Positions 40,263 to 48,969 of a stretch of DNA of 64,000 bases are shown in pieces. The position numbers and the translations under genes are program-made. The notes beneath the pieces were generated by a model. The model did not search any database, was not told the DNA's origin, and saw nothing but the letters and a program-made list of their open reading frames with translations. How positions within the stretch are numbered: the first letter of the stretch is position 1; the number at the start of each line of letters is the position of its first letter. Source of the DNA: an uncultured archaeon (GTDB lineage Archaea; Hadarchaeota; Hadarchaeia; Hadarchaeales; Hadarchaeaceae); contig CAKZTQ010000032.1 of assembly GCA_937921735.1 (NCBI GenBank), forward strand, positions 32,169 to 96,168. The letters run 5' to 3'.

Positions 40263-40797
40263 GCTTCAACGAGTAATAGGTAATATCCCCTTCGTCGTCC
40301 ACTATCGCGAAGAGCATCTCCTTCCGCACGCTGTGCGCCAACCTCACCGCTCGAGCGAGCTCTGCGGGCGTCAACCTCGCCCCCTCTGGCAGTGCGTGCA
40401 CTAAGTACTTGGAGTGGGTCTCGCCCGGTCTCTCGCCCCTATCGTAGACCCGGAAGTGCGCCCCGAACTTCAGCCCGGTCTTGACGATGTAGCCGCGAGA
40501 GCGCAGGTCGGAGTACAACAGGTACTTGAGCATGAGGTCGGGGTCGTGTCTCGCCAGCCTCGCGGCGAGCTCGTTGAACTTCAAGGGTTGTCCCGTCTCC
40601 CTGTCCACGACCTTGATCTTACCGCAGTCGAGCAGGTAGAGCGCCTCCACCGGCGCCAGCTGGAGCTTCCCTCCCGAAAGGGGCTTGCCGTACGCTCCGC
40701 GTTGGTAAAGTTGGTTTGCTTGGGCTTCGTCCCACACCATTATCTTATCCTTGTACCAGTAGGCCTCCGCCGGCGCCTCAGGGATCTCGGCTTCCAT
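40249..40797 (-). CDS. endA: tRNA-splicing endonuclease EndA (short single-domain form)
   Basis: 182 aa; LLYSDLRSRGYIVKTGLKFGAHFRVYDRG..HSKYLVH..VRKEMLFA with catalytic Y/H/K. Confidence 0.93.
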   Translation of the reverse strand: MEAEIPEAPAEAYWYKDKIMVWDEAQANQLYQRGAYGKPLSGGKLQLAPVEALYLLDCGKIKVVDRETGQPLKFNELAARLARHDPDLMLKYLLYSDLRSRGYIVKTGLKFGAHFRVYDRGERPGETHSKYLVHALPEGARLTPAELARAVRLAHSVRKEMLFAIVDDEGDITYYSLKRERP

Positions 40798-40990
40798 ACC
40801 GTCCCCTAGGCTATGATTGCAGGTATCCGTTAAGAAGTTGTCGCTGGGGGCTCTTATCCAGCCGCCTTCTTTCAGCTCTTGGTAGCTCGAATTCCTCGAG
40901 ATGGACTTTGCCCTTAAAATAGCCGATTTTTAAACTTACCTCAAATTTTAAATATGGGTTCTCTAATATAATATATTGCCAAAATGGCGC

Positions 40991-41130
40991 TAATACCGGG
41001 CGGAACGGCCGAGACGATGGCGAAAACCTGAGGCTGAGGGGGTGGTTTTTCTCCATTCCTGCCGGCCTTCGAGCAGGGGGGAAGATGAGTCACCTCCATC
41101 TAAGTCCATGTGGCTGCCCGCCCGGTATTA
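40991..41130. ncRNA. Candidate structured ncRNA of unknown class
   Basis: 13-bp perfect terminal helix TAATACCGGGCGG/CCGCCCGGTATTA enclosing further helices (GATGG/CCATC; GGGGGTGG/TCACCTCC; CTCC..CCTGC/GCAGG..GGGG); A/T-rich TATA-like promoter sequence 15-45 nt upstream; no credible ORF. Confidence 0.55.
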
Positions 41131-41213
41131 ACTGAAAATTTTGGTCATTGAGCGACGCTTGAATGGCTTATCGCTTCGATAGGCTCCGCGATTTTTAAAC
41201 GTCCGCGGGGACA

Positions 41214-43022
41214 ATGAAATCAGCGGTGTTCATGAAAAATCCGAGCTCCTTAGGTGACATGACGAAAGTTTTGGTCTCGACGGCGTTGGGTAGGGAGAAG
41301 GCAGACCTTGTGGTGAGGAATTCGAAATTGGTGAACGTCTACACCCGCGAGCTTCTTGTGGGCATCGATGTGGCAGTGAAGGGAGACAGGATAGCCCTCG
41401 TCGGCGACGCCACCCATGCAATTGGCCCGAGCACCGTCGTGATGGACGCGACGGACAAGTACCTCGCGCCGGGTTTTCTCGACGGCCACGTGCACGTGGA
41501 AAGCAGCATGTTGACGGTGACCCAATTCGCCAGAGTCGTCTTGCCGCGAGGGACGACCGGGGTATTCATCGACCCGCACGAGATCGCGAACGTCCTCGGC
41601 CTAGACGGGGTGAGGATGATGCTGGAGGAGTCGAGGGGTCTGCCGCTGAGGGTTTTCATCTGCATCCCGTCTTGCGTCCCCGCTATCTCGCCAGAGTTCG
41701 AGACGGCCGGGGCGGAGATCGGCCCGAAGGAGATAGGGGAGGCGCTCGGCTGGGAAGGCGTGGTCGCCTTAGGTGAGGTGATGAACTATCCCGGCGTGTT
41801 GGCGGGCGACGAAAGGATGCACCTCGAGATCCGAGCTGCGCTAAAGGCGGGAAAGGTCGTCGAGGGACACTCGAGCGGCCTCCTCGGCAAGGAGCTCGCC
41901 GCGTACGCAGCGGCTGGCATGAGCTCGTGCCACGAGTCGACTCAGGAGCTCGAGGCCCTGCAGAGGGCTAGGTTAGGGATGTGGGTGATGGCTAGGGAGG
42001 GCTCGGCCTGGCGCGACCTCGCCGACGTGATAAGGGCTTACACCGCGCGGGGCATCGACGGCAGGAGGTTCGTGCTGGTGAGCGACGACCGCCACCCGGA
42101 GGACCTCCTGCGGGAGGGCCACATGGACCACATACTTAGGCGCGCGGTCGAGGAGGGGGTCGATCCTCTTGCCGCCATTCAGATGGCCACCCTAAACACC
42201 GCCGAACACTTCGGGCTCGATCGTGACTTAGGAGGCATCGCTCCCGGCAAGTTCGCGGACATGGTTCTGTTGAGCAACCTCCACGAGTTCTCCGTCGACG
42301 CGGTCATCGCCGGCGGTAGGATGGTCGCTAAACGAGGAAGGCTCCTCGTTGACCTGCCTCGCTTCAGGTACCCCCAGCGAGCGAGGAGGACGATGAACGT
42401 GGGGGGTCGACTCACCCCTCGAGATCTAACCGTGAGGGCCCCTTTAGAACGAGGGAAGGTCAGGGTTCACGTGATCGGCGTCAGCGAGGGCAAGGTCACG
42501 ACGAGGCACCTCGTGGAGGAGCTCGAGGCGATCGACGGCGAGGTATCGCCGGACGCACGAAAGGACATCGCGAAGGTGGCCGTGGTGGAGAGGCACAAGG
42601 CGACGGGGAACATCGGCTTGGGATTCGTCAAGGGGTTTGAGCTCGAGCGCGGCGCCTTGGCCTCGACCGTCGCGCATGACAGCCACAACCTGCTGGTGAT
42701 GGGTGTGAACGACCACGACATGGCGTTCGCAGCGAACAAGCTGATCGAGGTGGGGGGAGGGATGGTCGCGGTTGGCGAGGGCAAGGTCCTAGCTCTGGTC
42801 GAGCTTCCGATAGCCGGGCTGATGTCGGAGAAGGGGGCGGAGGAGGTGAGCGAAGAAGTGGTGGCGCTGAAGGAGGCCTGGGCGAAGCTGGGGTGCAAGA
42901 TGGTCTCGCCGTTCATGACCATGTCCTTGCTCGCCCTGCCCGTGCTGCCCGAGCTCAGGATCACCGACAAGGGGCTAATCGACACCGTCGAATTTAGGAG
43001 GATTTCCACGTTGGTTCAATGA
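41214..43022 (+). CDS. ade: Adenine deaminase
   Basis: APGFLDGHVHVESSMLT, GHSSGL, VSDDRHPEDL. Confidence 0.93.
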   Translation: MKSAVFMKNPSSLGDMTKVLVSTALGREKADLVVRNSKLVNVYTRELLVGIDVAVKGDRIALVGDATHAIGPSTVVMDATDKYLAPGFLDGHVHVESSMLTVTQFARVVLPRGTTGVFIDPHEIANVLGLDGVRMMLEESRGLPLRVFICIPSCVPAISPEFETAGAEIGPKEIGEALGWEGVVALGEVMNYPGVLAGDERMHLEIRAALKAGKVVEGHSSGLLGKELAAYAAAGMSSCHESTQELEALQRARLGMWVMAREGSAWRDLADVIRAYTARGIDGRRFVLVSDDRHPEDLLREGHMDHILRRAVEEGVDPLAAIQMATLNTAEHFGLDRDLGGIAPGKFADMVLLSNLHEFSVDAVIAGGRMVAKRGRLLVDLPRFRYPQRARRTMNVGGRLTPRDLTVRAPLERGKVRVHVIGVSEGKVTTRHLVEELEAIDGEVSPDARKDIAKVAVVERHKATGNIGLGFVKGFELERGALASTVAHDSHNLLVMGVNDHDMAFAANKLIEVGGGMVAVGEGKVLALVELPIAGLMSEKGAEEVSEEVVALKEAWAKLGCKMVSPFMTMSLLALPVLPELRITDKGLIDTVEFRRISTLVQ

Positions 43023-43048
43023 ACCTCAGTTTCACCGGTGCCTTAACG

Positions 43049-43233
43049 TTAACGACGAGCGAAACGTGGTACCACATCCAAATTGGCGGCGGGGGCATAT
43101 TCTTTTATCACTGTTTTATATCTTTCCCGTGCCAAACTTTCTATAATCGCTTTAAACACATTTTCGGCTTTTTCTTTGTCTTGGCATAATTTGCAGAAGA
43201 AATCAATAGCAAAATGAGCATGTTTGAGAATGA
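43049..43233 (-). pseudogene. Open frame without a start codon downstream of 43234-43506; likely gene remnant
   Basis: Reads LKHAHFAIDFFCKLCQDKEKAENVFKAIIESLARERYKTVIKEYAPAANLDVVPRFARR*, with an in-frame stop just upstream and no ATG/GTG/TTG start. Confidence 0.4.
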
Positions 43234-43506
43234 CTAGGCTATCCTATAGCCATTTTCATCGTAGCAACGGGAAATCATCTTATTAAGCTTTCTATAAAAT
43301 TTTACAACAGCAGACTCATTTTTACCTTTCCGTGGAATTACGTTCATTATTTCACACCACCCGTTCCCTGTGTCCCAATATACAACATCTACAGATTTAC
43401 CACTTGCTTTCCATGCACGCCATCCATATTCTGGAACATGTTTATGAAGTCCATTACAGCCTATTACTGCAGAAAGTATTTCACTTTCCACTTCTACCAT
43501 ATTCAT
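43234..43506 (-). CDS. Hypothetical protein (90 aa)
   Basis: Co-directional with the EVE-nuclease-like gene; AT-rich compared with surroundings. Confidence 0.45.
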   Translation of the reverse strand: MNMVEVESEILSAVIGCNGLHKHVPEYGWRAWKASGKSVDVVYWDTGNGWCEIMNVIPRKGKNESAVVKFYRKLNKMISRCYDENGYRIA

Positions 43507-43511
43507 CGCTC

Positions 43512-44483
43512 CTAGTCTACTCTCGAAATTTGAAGATTAAATAATAACTCGCTAACCGAATACTGTTTTTGCAAATCAAAATTTTGAAAGGAATAGAGGA
43601 AGCAATCAATCATCTTGTTTTTTGCTTCTTTCATAACTTTTTTCGATACTTTTCTGCCTATCAGAATTCCTTTTTCGCATTCTTCCCCCAATTCAAACAT
43701 ATATTTTTTAAGTTGTTCAACATCTCTTTTTTGTAAAGCACCCATTTTAATCTCGGCAATCAATTTTTTGCAATACCCTTTGGGCGAACTTTCTTTAATT
43801 AAGATATCAACGTGGCCTTCTGGAAAGGCTTTTTCGCCCAATACCTCGAAATCCTCCGCGGAAAGTGCACTAAGTCCTAAAGAGTTGAAAATTTGTTGGA
43901 GGTTTTCTCTTTGAGAAAGCCAGTGCCGTATCAGCGATTGAAGAATAAATTCGTGGAAAGGAAAAATCTGAGGTGGGTTGGACATTTTTCTATCAAATAC
44001 AAACAGAGGTTCAAATTCCTGAAAATCCTCCTCAAAAATGAATGTAGGACTTTTATAAGGTTCTCCAATTTGAGAAACGGCCTGGAGCGTCGTCAGATCT
44101 GCTTGAAAATGGGTTTTTCGATAGCCTCCCCTTAAAAGCAAATTTTCTGCTACATAAGCAAATTCTGGTTTAATCATCGACTCCGTGAATTCCCTGAGCG
44201 GCTTCAAAGAAATTCGAAAAGGAAAGTAATAGGTATGACCAGACATTTTGAAAGTTACGGGTGGCCAAGGGCCAACCCTATCGGCATCCTTTATGGCAAA
44301 TTTTCGCTCAACTCTATATAGATTAAATACTTTTGCCCCATACAAAAAAGAAACAAAATCTCCCTCATCGATTTCCGAAAATGTCCACACGCCGTTGATG
44401 CTATTTGTAAAGCCTGCCAATGCGTATTTGATACATAACTCCAAATTTGTTTTGTTTGAAACGGAAATTAAAAAATACGACAT
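43512..44483 (-). CDS. EVE/PUA-like domain fused to PD-(D/E)xK-type nuclease domain
   Basis: N-terminus MSYFLISVSNKTNLELCIKYALAGFTNSINGVWTFSEIDEGDFVSFLYGAKVFNLYRV; C-terminus GHVDILIKESSPKGYCKKLIAEIKMGALQKRDVEQLKKYM (D..ExK). Confidence 0.6.
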   Translation of the reverse strand: MSYFLISVSNKTNLELCIKYALAGFTNSINGVWTFSEIDEGDFVSFLYGAKVFNLYRVERKFAIKDADRVGPWPPVTFKMSGHTYYFPFRISLKPLREFTESMIKPEFAYVAENLLLRGGYRKTHFQADLTTLQAVSQIGEPYKSPTFIFEEDFQEFEPLFVFDRKMSNPPQIFPFHEFILQSLIRHWLSQRENLQQIFNSLGLSALSAEDFEVLGEKAFPEGHVDILIKESSPKGYCKKLIAEIKMGALQKRDVEQLKKYMFELGEECEKGILIGRKVSKKVMKEAKNKMIDCFLYSFQNFDLQKQYSVSELLFNLQISRVD

Positions 44484-44645
44484 ATTGCATCCCTCTCTTA
44501 TTTAACTAAAATGTAGGTAAATTTAAAGACATGTGGCACGAAGGAGACCAATTTGCGATTACATGAGCCAAAAATAAGGGCCTCTAGCCGGTCTGTCAAA
44601 AAGGCGATCACCTTGAGAGTTCCCTCAAAGACGGTCTGCGCATGG

Positions 44646-44720
<75 letters not shown>

Positions 44721-44808
44721 AAGAAATCTTCTCCGTCGAATTAATAAAGAATCATCTCCTCGCTCCATCGCCAAAAAAGAGCGACGCAGCGAGGATGGCC
44801 AGCGCCCG

Positions 44809-46110
44809 TCATATGGGCTTCATGTAGCCCCATTTGTCCAAGGCCGCCTTCAACTCCTTGTGGGTCTCGGCGTACTCGTCTAGGCTCACTCCCTTCTTGT
44901 ACGCCTCGATGGCCTGCACCACCGCCCTAGCCCCGGCTTCGATGCCCATCGGATGCCCCTGCGTCCCCCCGCCGACCTGTACGACGATGTCGGTAGTGCC
45001 GTAGATCTTGAACAGCTCGGGCAGGAGGCCGGGGTGAAGGCCACCGGAGGCGACTGGGAGCATAGGCTTGATCTTACCCCATTTCTGAGGCATCCTCAGC
45101 CCGGGGATCTCGTCCACCTCCTGCTGCGTGATCATCTCCTTCGTGGCGATGATCTCCCTCTCCTCGCCCGCCAGCTTCCCGACGACGGTGCCTATGTGGA
45201 GCTGATCTATGCCCGCCAGCCTCATCAGCTTAGCGAGGAAGAGCATGGACATGCCGTGCTTTGGGTTCCTCGTCATCATCGCGTGCATGGCCCTATGCCC
45301 ATGGATCGCCATGTCGTAGTCGTGGGCGAGCTCGGTCGCGGTCTGCACGGCGGTGAAGCCGCTCACGACGACGTCGATCATGAAATACCTGAACCCATGG
45401 TCATGGACCAGCTTTACCCTCCGCTCGAGCTCCTTCAGGTTTGGCGACGTCACGTTGAGGAATGCCTCCTTGACCTCGCCCGTCTCCTTCTCGGCTTTAT
45501 CCCTGTACTTCGCCACGAGCTCCACCCTCCTCTCGAACCTGTTGAACTTCTGATTCGTGAGGTTCTCGTCGTCCTTTATGCAGTCCATCCCTCCCCTCCA
45601 CACGGCGTACGCCACCTTCGCCGCGTGTTCGAAGGCGGTGTAGCCGATCTTGGGCTTCGGCACCACCGCGGTTATCGGCCCGGACTTCCTCTTGAAGATC
45701 CTCCTTATAGCATCCCTCCCGTAGGTGGGCCCCTTGAAGTGCTTTATGTACTCCAGCGGCAACTCAGCGTCGATCAGCCTGAGGTTCTGCACCGCCTTCA
45801 TGCCGTAGACGTTGCCCCCGAACCCGCTCATCATGCCGGCGATGGACCCCTCCTCAAAGATCAAAAGCGGGTAGGCGATCTTCACGTAGCGTTCGTCGTA
45901 GTAGTACGCGTACGCCTTCACCTTGGGCAGGAGCTTGGGAAGCGTCGTCAACGTGGTCCAGGTGCCAGACGAGCTCTCTGAGGCTATCCTGCCTATGGCA
46001 TCCTCCTTGCTCACGCCCGGCGCCGGCTCGTAGTAGAAAAGCACCTTGACGTCGGTCCTCGATGGTCTATACTTGGTGTCCACGAACTCATGATACCATT
46101 CGATCTTCAT
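44809..46110 (-). CDS. rbcL: Ribulose-1,5-bisphosphate carboxylase, archaeal type III
   Basis: GGMDCIKDDENLTNQ (carbamylated Lys), GHRAMHAMMTRNPKHGMS, GIDQLHIGTVVGKLAGE, SGGLHPG. Confidence 0.93.
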   Translation of the reverse strand: MKIEWYHEFVDTKYRPSRTDVKVLFYYEPAPGVSKEDAIGRIASESSSGTWTTLTTLPKLLPKVKAYAYYYDERYVKIAYPLLIFEEGSIAGMMSGFGGNVYGMKAVQNLRLIDAELPLEYIKHFKGPTYGRDAIRRIFKRKSGPITAVVPKPKIGYTAFEHAAKVAYAVWRGGMDCIKDDENLTNQKFNRFERRVELVAKYRDKAEKETGEVKEAFLNVTSPNLKELERRVKLVHDHGFRYFMIDVVVSGFTAVQTATELAHDYDMAIHGHRAMHAMMTRNPKHGMSMLFLAKLMRLAGIDQLHIGTVVGKLAGEEREIIATKEMITQQEVDEIPGLRMPQKWGKIKPMLPVASGGLHPGLLPELFKIYGTTDIVVQVGGGTQGHPMGIEAGARAVVQAIEAYKKGVSLDEYAETHKELKAALDKWGYMKPI

Positions 46111-46126
46111 GCTTCGACCTCAGCAT

Positions 46127-46318
46127 CTACTTCTTGAATCTCGCTATCTCGTCCATTAGGTCCACGCTCGTCAGCATCGTGGAGCGGCAACAATAGCGTG
46201 TTAGCCCTAAGTCATCGAGCACGCGCGCGGGTCGCTCGCCCTTCGCCACCCTGCGCTCGAACTCCTCGAACTTATCCCCCAGCAGCTTGCCACAGGTGAA
46301 ACAGCGGATGGGCTTCAC
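46127..46318 (-). CDS. rpoN: DNA-directed RNA polymerase subunit N
   Basis: MKPIRCFTCGKLLGDKFEEF...LDDLGLTRYCCR. Confidence 0.96.
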   Translation of the reverse strand: MKPIRCFTCGKLLGDKFEEFERRVAKGERPARVLDDLGLTRYCCRSTMLTSVDLMDEIARFKK

Positions 46319-46322
46319 GTCC

Positions 46323-46721
46323 TCACCTGTACGACTTTTGGAACTTAGCCCTAGCCCCGGGTCCTCCTGGCTTCTTGGGCTCCTTGAAGCGCACGTCGCT
46401 TTTTATCAGCGTCCAGTCGTGCTGCTTGAAGAGCTCGCGCAGCTTGGCATCGCCTGACCACTCGATCAGCCCCCTCGCGATCGCCGTTCGAGCTGCGTCC
46501 GCTTGTCCCATGAATCCGCCTCCGCTGACCTTGACCTCGATATCCACCTTCTTCGCGATCTCCGGAGCTAGCACTAAGGGCTCCATGATTCGCAGTCTCG
46601 CCAGTTCGGGCTCGTGTGCCTCGATGGAGCGGTTGTTGATGACAACCCTGCCCTTCCCATCTCTAATCGTGGCTCGCGCGATCGCTGCCTTCCTCCTCCC
46701 GACGGCTAGGACGATCCTCAA
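46323..46721 (-). CDS. rps9: Ribosomal protein S9 (uS9)
   Basis: GRRKAAIARATIRDGKG...GARAKFQKSYR. Confidence 0.96.
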   Translation of the reverse strand: MRIVLAVGRRKAAIARATIRDGKGRVVINNRSIEAHEPELARLRIMEPLVLAPEIAKKVDIEVKVSGGGFMGQADAARTAIARGLIEWSGDAKLRELFKQHDWTLIKSDVRFKEPKKPGGPGARAKFQKSYR

Positions 46722-46730
46722 TTCTCACAC

Positions 46731-47171
46731 CTAAAACTTTGCTCCTAGGTGTTGGCTAAGTTCCCCCACTCTAATAAACCATTCGGTGCGGAGGCGACTG
46801 AGGTGGGCGTCGGGGATGCTTTCGAACTTCATGTCCTTGAGCTCCGGGGGCACGCCCGTGTAAACCCTGAGGCGGCGGTATGCCTCGCGACCCCTGGGCT
46901 TGTCGAACGGAAGCATGCCACGCACGGTTAGCCTTACGAGTGCGTCCGGGCGTCTCGGGTGGAAGGGACCCTTCTTAGGGTTTACGAGGTTCCTGATCTC
47001 CATCCAAGCGTCGTAGGCCTTAAACGTCGCCTCCCTCTTGCCCGAGATCACCGCCCTCTCGGCGTTCACTATTGCCACCCTTTCGCCCTCGAGCAAGCGC
47101 TTGGCCACGAAGCTGGCCATCCTGCCCAAGATCAAGTCGGTGGCGTCGATGACGAGCATCTTCTCACCCAA
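46731..47171 (-). CDS. rpl13: Ribosomal protein L13 (uL13)
   Basis: VIDATDLILGRMASFVAKRLLEGERVAIVNAE. Confidence 0.96.
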   Translation of the reverse strand: MGEKMLVIDATDLILGRMASFVAKRLLEGERVAIVNAERAVISGKREATFKAYDAWMEIRNLVNPKKGPFHPRRPDALVRLTVRGMLPFDKPRGREAYRRLRVYTGVPPELKDMKFESIPDAHLSRLRTEWFIRVGELSQHLGAKF

Positions 47172-47529
47172 TTATCACCACGTTTTTTCCCTCGGGGTTT
47201 TGCTCCAGCAGCTGTTGAATGGTGAGCGCCCTCCCGCCCGCCTCGAGGATCTTGCGGCGGGCGGTTTGCGAGAACTTGAACGCGGCCACGCAGATGGGGC
47301 GGTCGAGCCTCCCGGCGCCCAAGACCTTGCCCGGTACGACCGCTATACATCCATCCTTACAATGGCGATTGAGGTGGCTGAGGTTGACCTCTGCTCGGCT
47401 GCGGCGTGGCTTGGAGAGCCTCTCCGCTAGGTCGCGCCAAAGCGTCGAGTTCGTCTCCTTCCCTTTCGAGCGGAGCTGGCGCAGCAGCTTGCGCAGGATT
47501 GGGTTCGTAGGGCCTGTGGGCTTGGGCAT
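47164..47529 (-). CDS. rpl18e: Ribosomal protein L18e
   Basis: MPKPTGPTNPILRKLLRQL...VVPGKVLGAGRLDRPICVAAFKFS; the 219 aa ORF in the track is N-terminally over-extended. Confidence 0.93.
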   Translation of the reverse strand: MPKPTGPTNPILRKLLRQLRSKGKETNSTLWRDLAERLSKPRRSRAEVNLSHLNRHCKDGCIAVVPGKVLGAGRLDRPICVAAFKFSQTARRKILEAGGRALTIQQLLEQNPEGKNVVIIG

Positions 47530-47643
47530 CTTCGGCACCCGCCTCAGCTTTCGACACCTTCTTTGAGCACGTTCTAATAAGCTTACCCTTGGGCGAGACC
47601 AAAGGTAATTTATCGACGAAGCGAATATTTTTCTGGCGAGCGG

Positions 47644-48969
47644 ATGCCCCTCGCGGTCAAGTGGCTGAAGGACCTGATCCCGCCAAAGCTCGCGAGCGAG
47701 CTGGAGCCCCCAGTGTTGAGCATCGAGGTGGCTAGAGCTCCCTCCAGCTCCCTCTGCCTGCTGTGCAAGGGAGGCCGCATGCTCTGCGGTAAGCTTAGAT
47801 GTCCGATCATAGCTAAGGCCCAATCGCTGGCGAGGTGCAGCGCGAGGATAGAATCGGAGAGGATAGAGGGGTCGACGCCGCCAGGCGTGTTCGTGGGGCG
47901 GATAGGTTACCCAAAGGTGTACGTCGGCCCCATGGTGCCCCCCTACTTCGGCGACACCTCCATCCTAGACGAGCCCGAGCTCTGGGTCGGCAAGACCATA
48001 AACGAGATCATGGACTACCGCTTCTCGCTGGTGAGGGGCAAGGTCAGGGCGAGCGTGTTCGACGCGCCATCGGGCGGGGGGACGCTGGGCTTGCTTCAGG
48101 AGCTGGCGATGAGCACCAGTCCCATCGACTCCGAGGCGGTGTTCGCGAGGAGGCCACGAGGTGTGATCACCCTGAGCGAGGACACGCCGCCTTTTGGGCC
48201 GTCCGCCCCGCTCAAGTCCTTCAGGGCGGCGGAGGTCAAGGTGGACAGGAGGATAGAGAAGGCCTTCTACGATCGGGACCTGAGGGCGACGGAGGCGGTG
48301 GTGGATCTTTACTCCGAAGGGGTTTCGGTCACCAAGCTTCAACGGGCCTTCAGCTTGGGCATGTTCGGCGTGAGGTCTAGGCGAAGGCTCGTGCCGACGC
48401 GATGGAGCATAACCGCGGTCGACAGCATCCTGTCGCAGGCCCTCATCGACGAGGTGAAGCAGTACGACACCATCGACGAGTACCGCGTCTACTCGTTCGA
48501 GAACCTCGACAACCTCTACGTGGCGATACTCATGCCTGAGCGATGGAGCTTCGAGTGGATCGAGTGCTGGTTCCCGGGCACCACCTGGAACCCCGACGCC
48601 GGAGCCAGCCCAGCGATGATGGGGGACCACGAGTACTACTGGGGTAGGACGACTTATCCAGACGTCGGCGGGTGCTACTACGCTTGCAGGTTGGCGGTGG
48701 CGGAGAGGCTCAGCCGGGAGCGCAGGCAGGCGTCGGCGCTCGTTCTGCGGGAGATCCACCCGGGCTACATCCTACCCGTGGGCGTCTGGAACGTGCGCGA
48801 GAGCGTCCGCGCGATGCTTAGGGCGGAGCCCAAGAGGTTCGACGACCTGCAGGCCGCTTTGAACCACGCGTGCTCAAAGCTCACGGTCCCCCTTCGAAGG
48901 TGGATCGAGAGCAGCGAGCTGCTGAAGCGAGCGTTGTTCCAGAGGAAGATCACGGAGTTCTCACCATGA
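47644..48969 (+). CDS. nre: Archaeal Nre-family DNA repair protein
   Basis: CLLCKGGRMLCGKLRCP zinc motif; C-terminal QRKITEFSP resembles a PCNA-interacting motif. Confidence 0.85.
   Translation: MPLAVKWLKDLIPPKLASELEPPVLSIEVARAPSSSLCLLCKGGRMLCGKLRCPIIAKAQSLARCSARIESERIEGSTPPGVFVGRIGYPKVYVGPMVPPYFGDTSILDEPELWVGKTINEIMDYRFSLVRGKVRASVFDAPSGGGTLGLLQELAMSTSPIDSEAVFARRPRGVITLSEDTPPFGPSAPLKSFRAAEVKVDRRIEKAFYDRDLRATEAVVDLYSEGVSVTKLQRAFSLGMFGVRSRRRLVPTRWSITAVDSILSQALIDEVKQYDTIDEYRVYSFENLDNLYVAILMPERWSFEWIECWFPGTTWNPDAGASPAMMGDHEYYWGRTTYPDVGGCYYACRLAVAERLSRERRQASALVLREIHPGYILPVGVWNVRESVRAMLRAEPKRFDDLQAALNHACSKLTVPLRRWIESSELLKRALFQRKITEFSP

Noticed and set aside
40991-41130. Considered as 5S rRNA, SRP RNA, RNase P or H/ACA RNA
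   Set aside because: Lacks 5S CCGAACYCGGAAGUUAAG, SRP helix 8 loop, RNase P GAGGAAAGUCC/ACAGAA and a 3' ACA box; retained only as unknown structured RNA.
44953-45981. 342 aa plus-strand ORF opposite RuBisCO
   Set aside because: Antisense shadow ORF in GC-rich coding sequence; low-complexity R/L/H-rich protein without recognisable motif.
47530-47823. N-terminal extension of L18e in the ORF track
   Set aside because: Conserved L18e begins at MPKPTGPTNP (47529); the upstream part is not protein-like.
47965-48759. 264 aa minus-strand ORF opposite nre
   Set aside because: Shadow ORF; no family-like motifs, composition typical of antisense frames.
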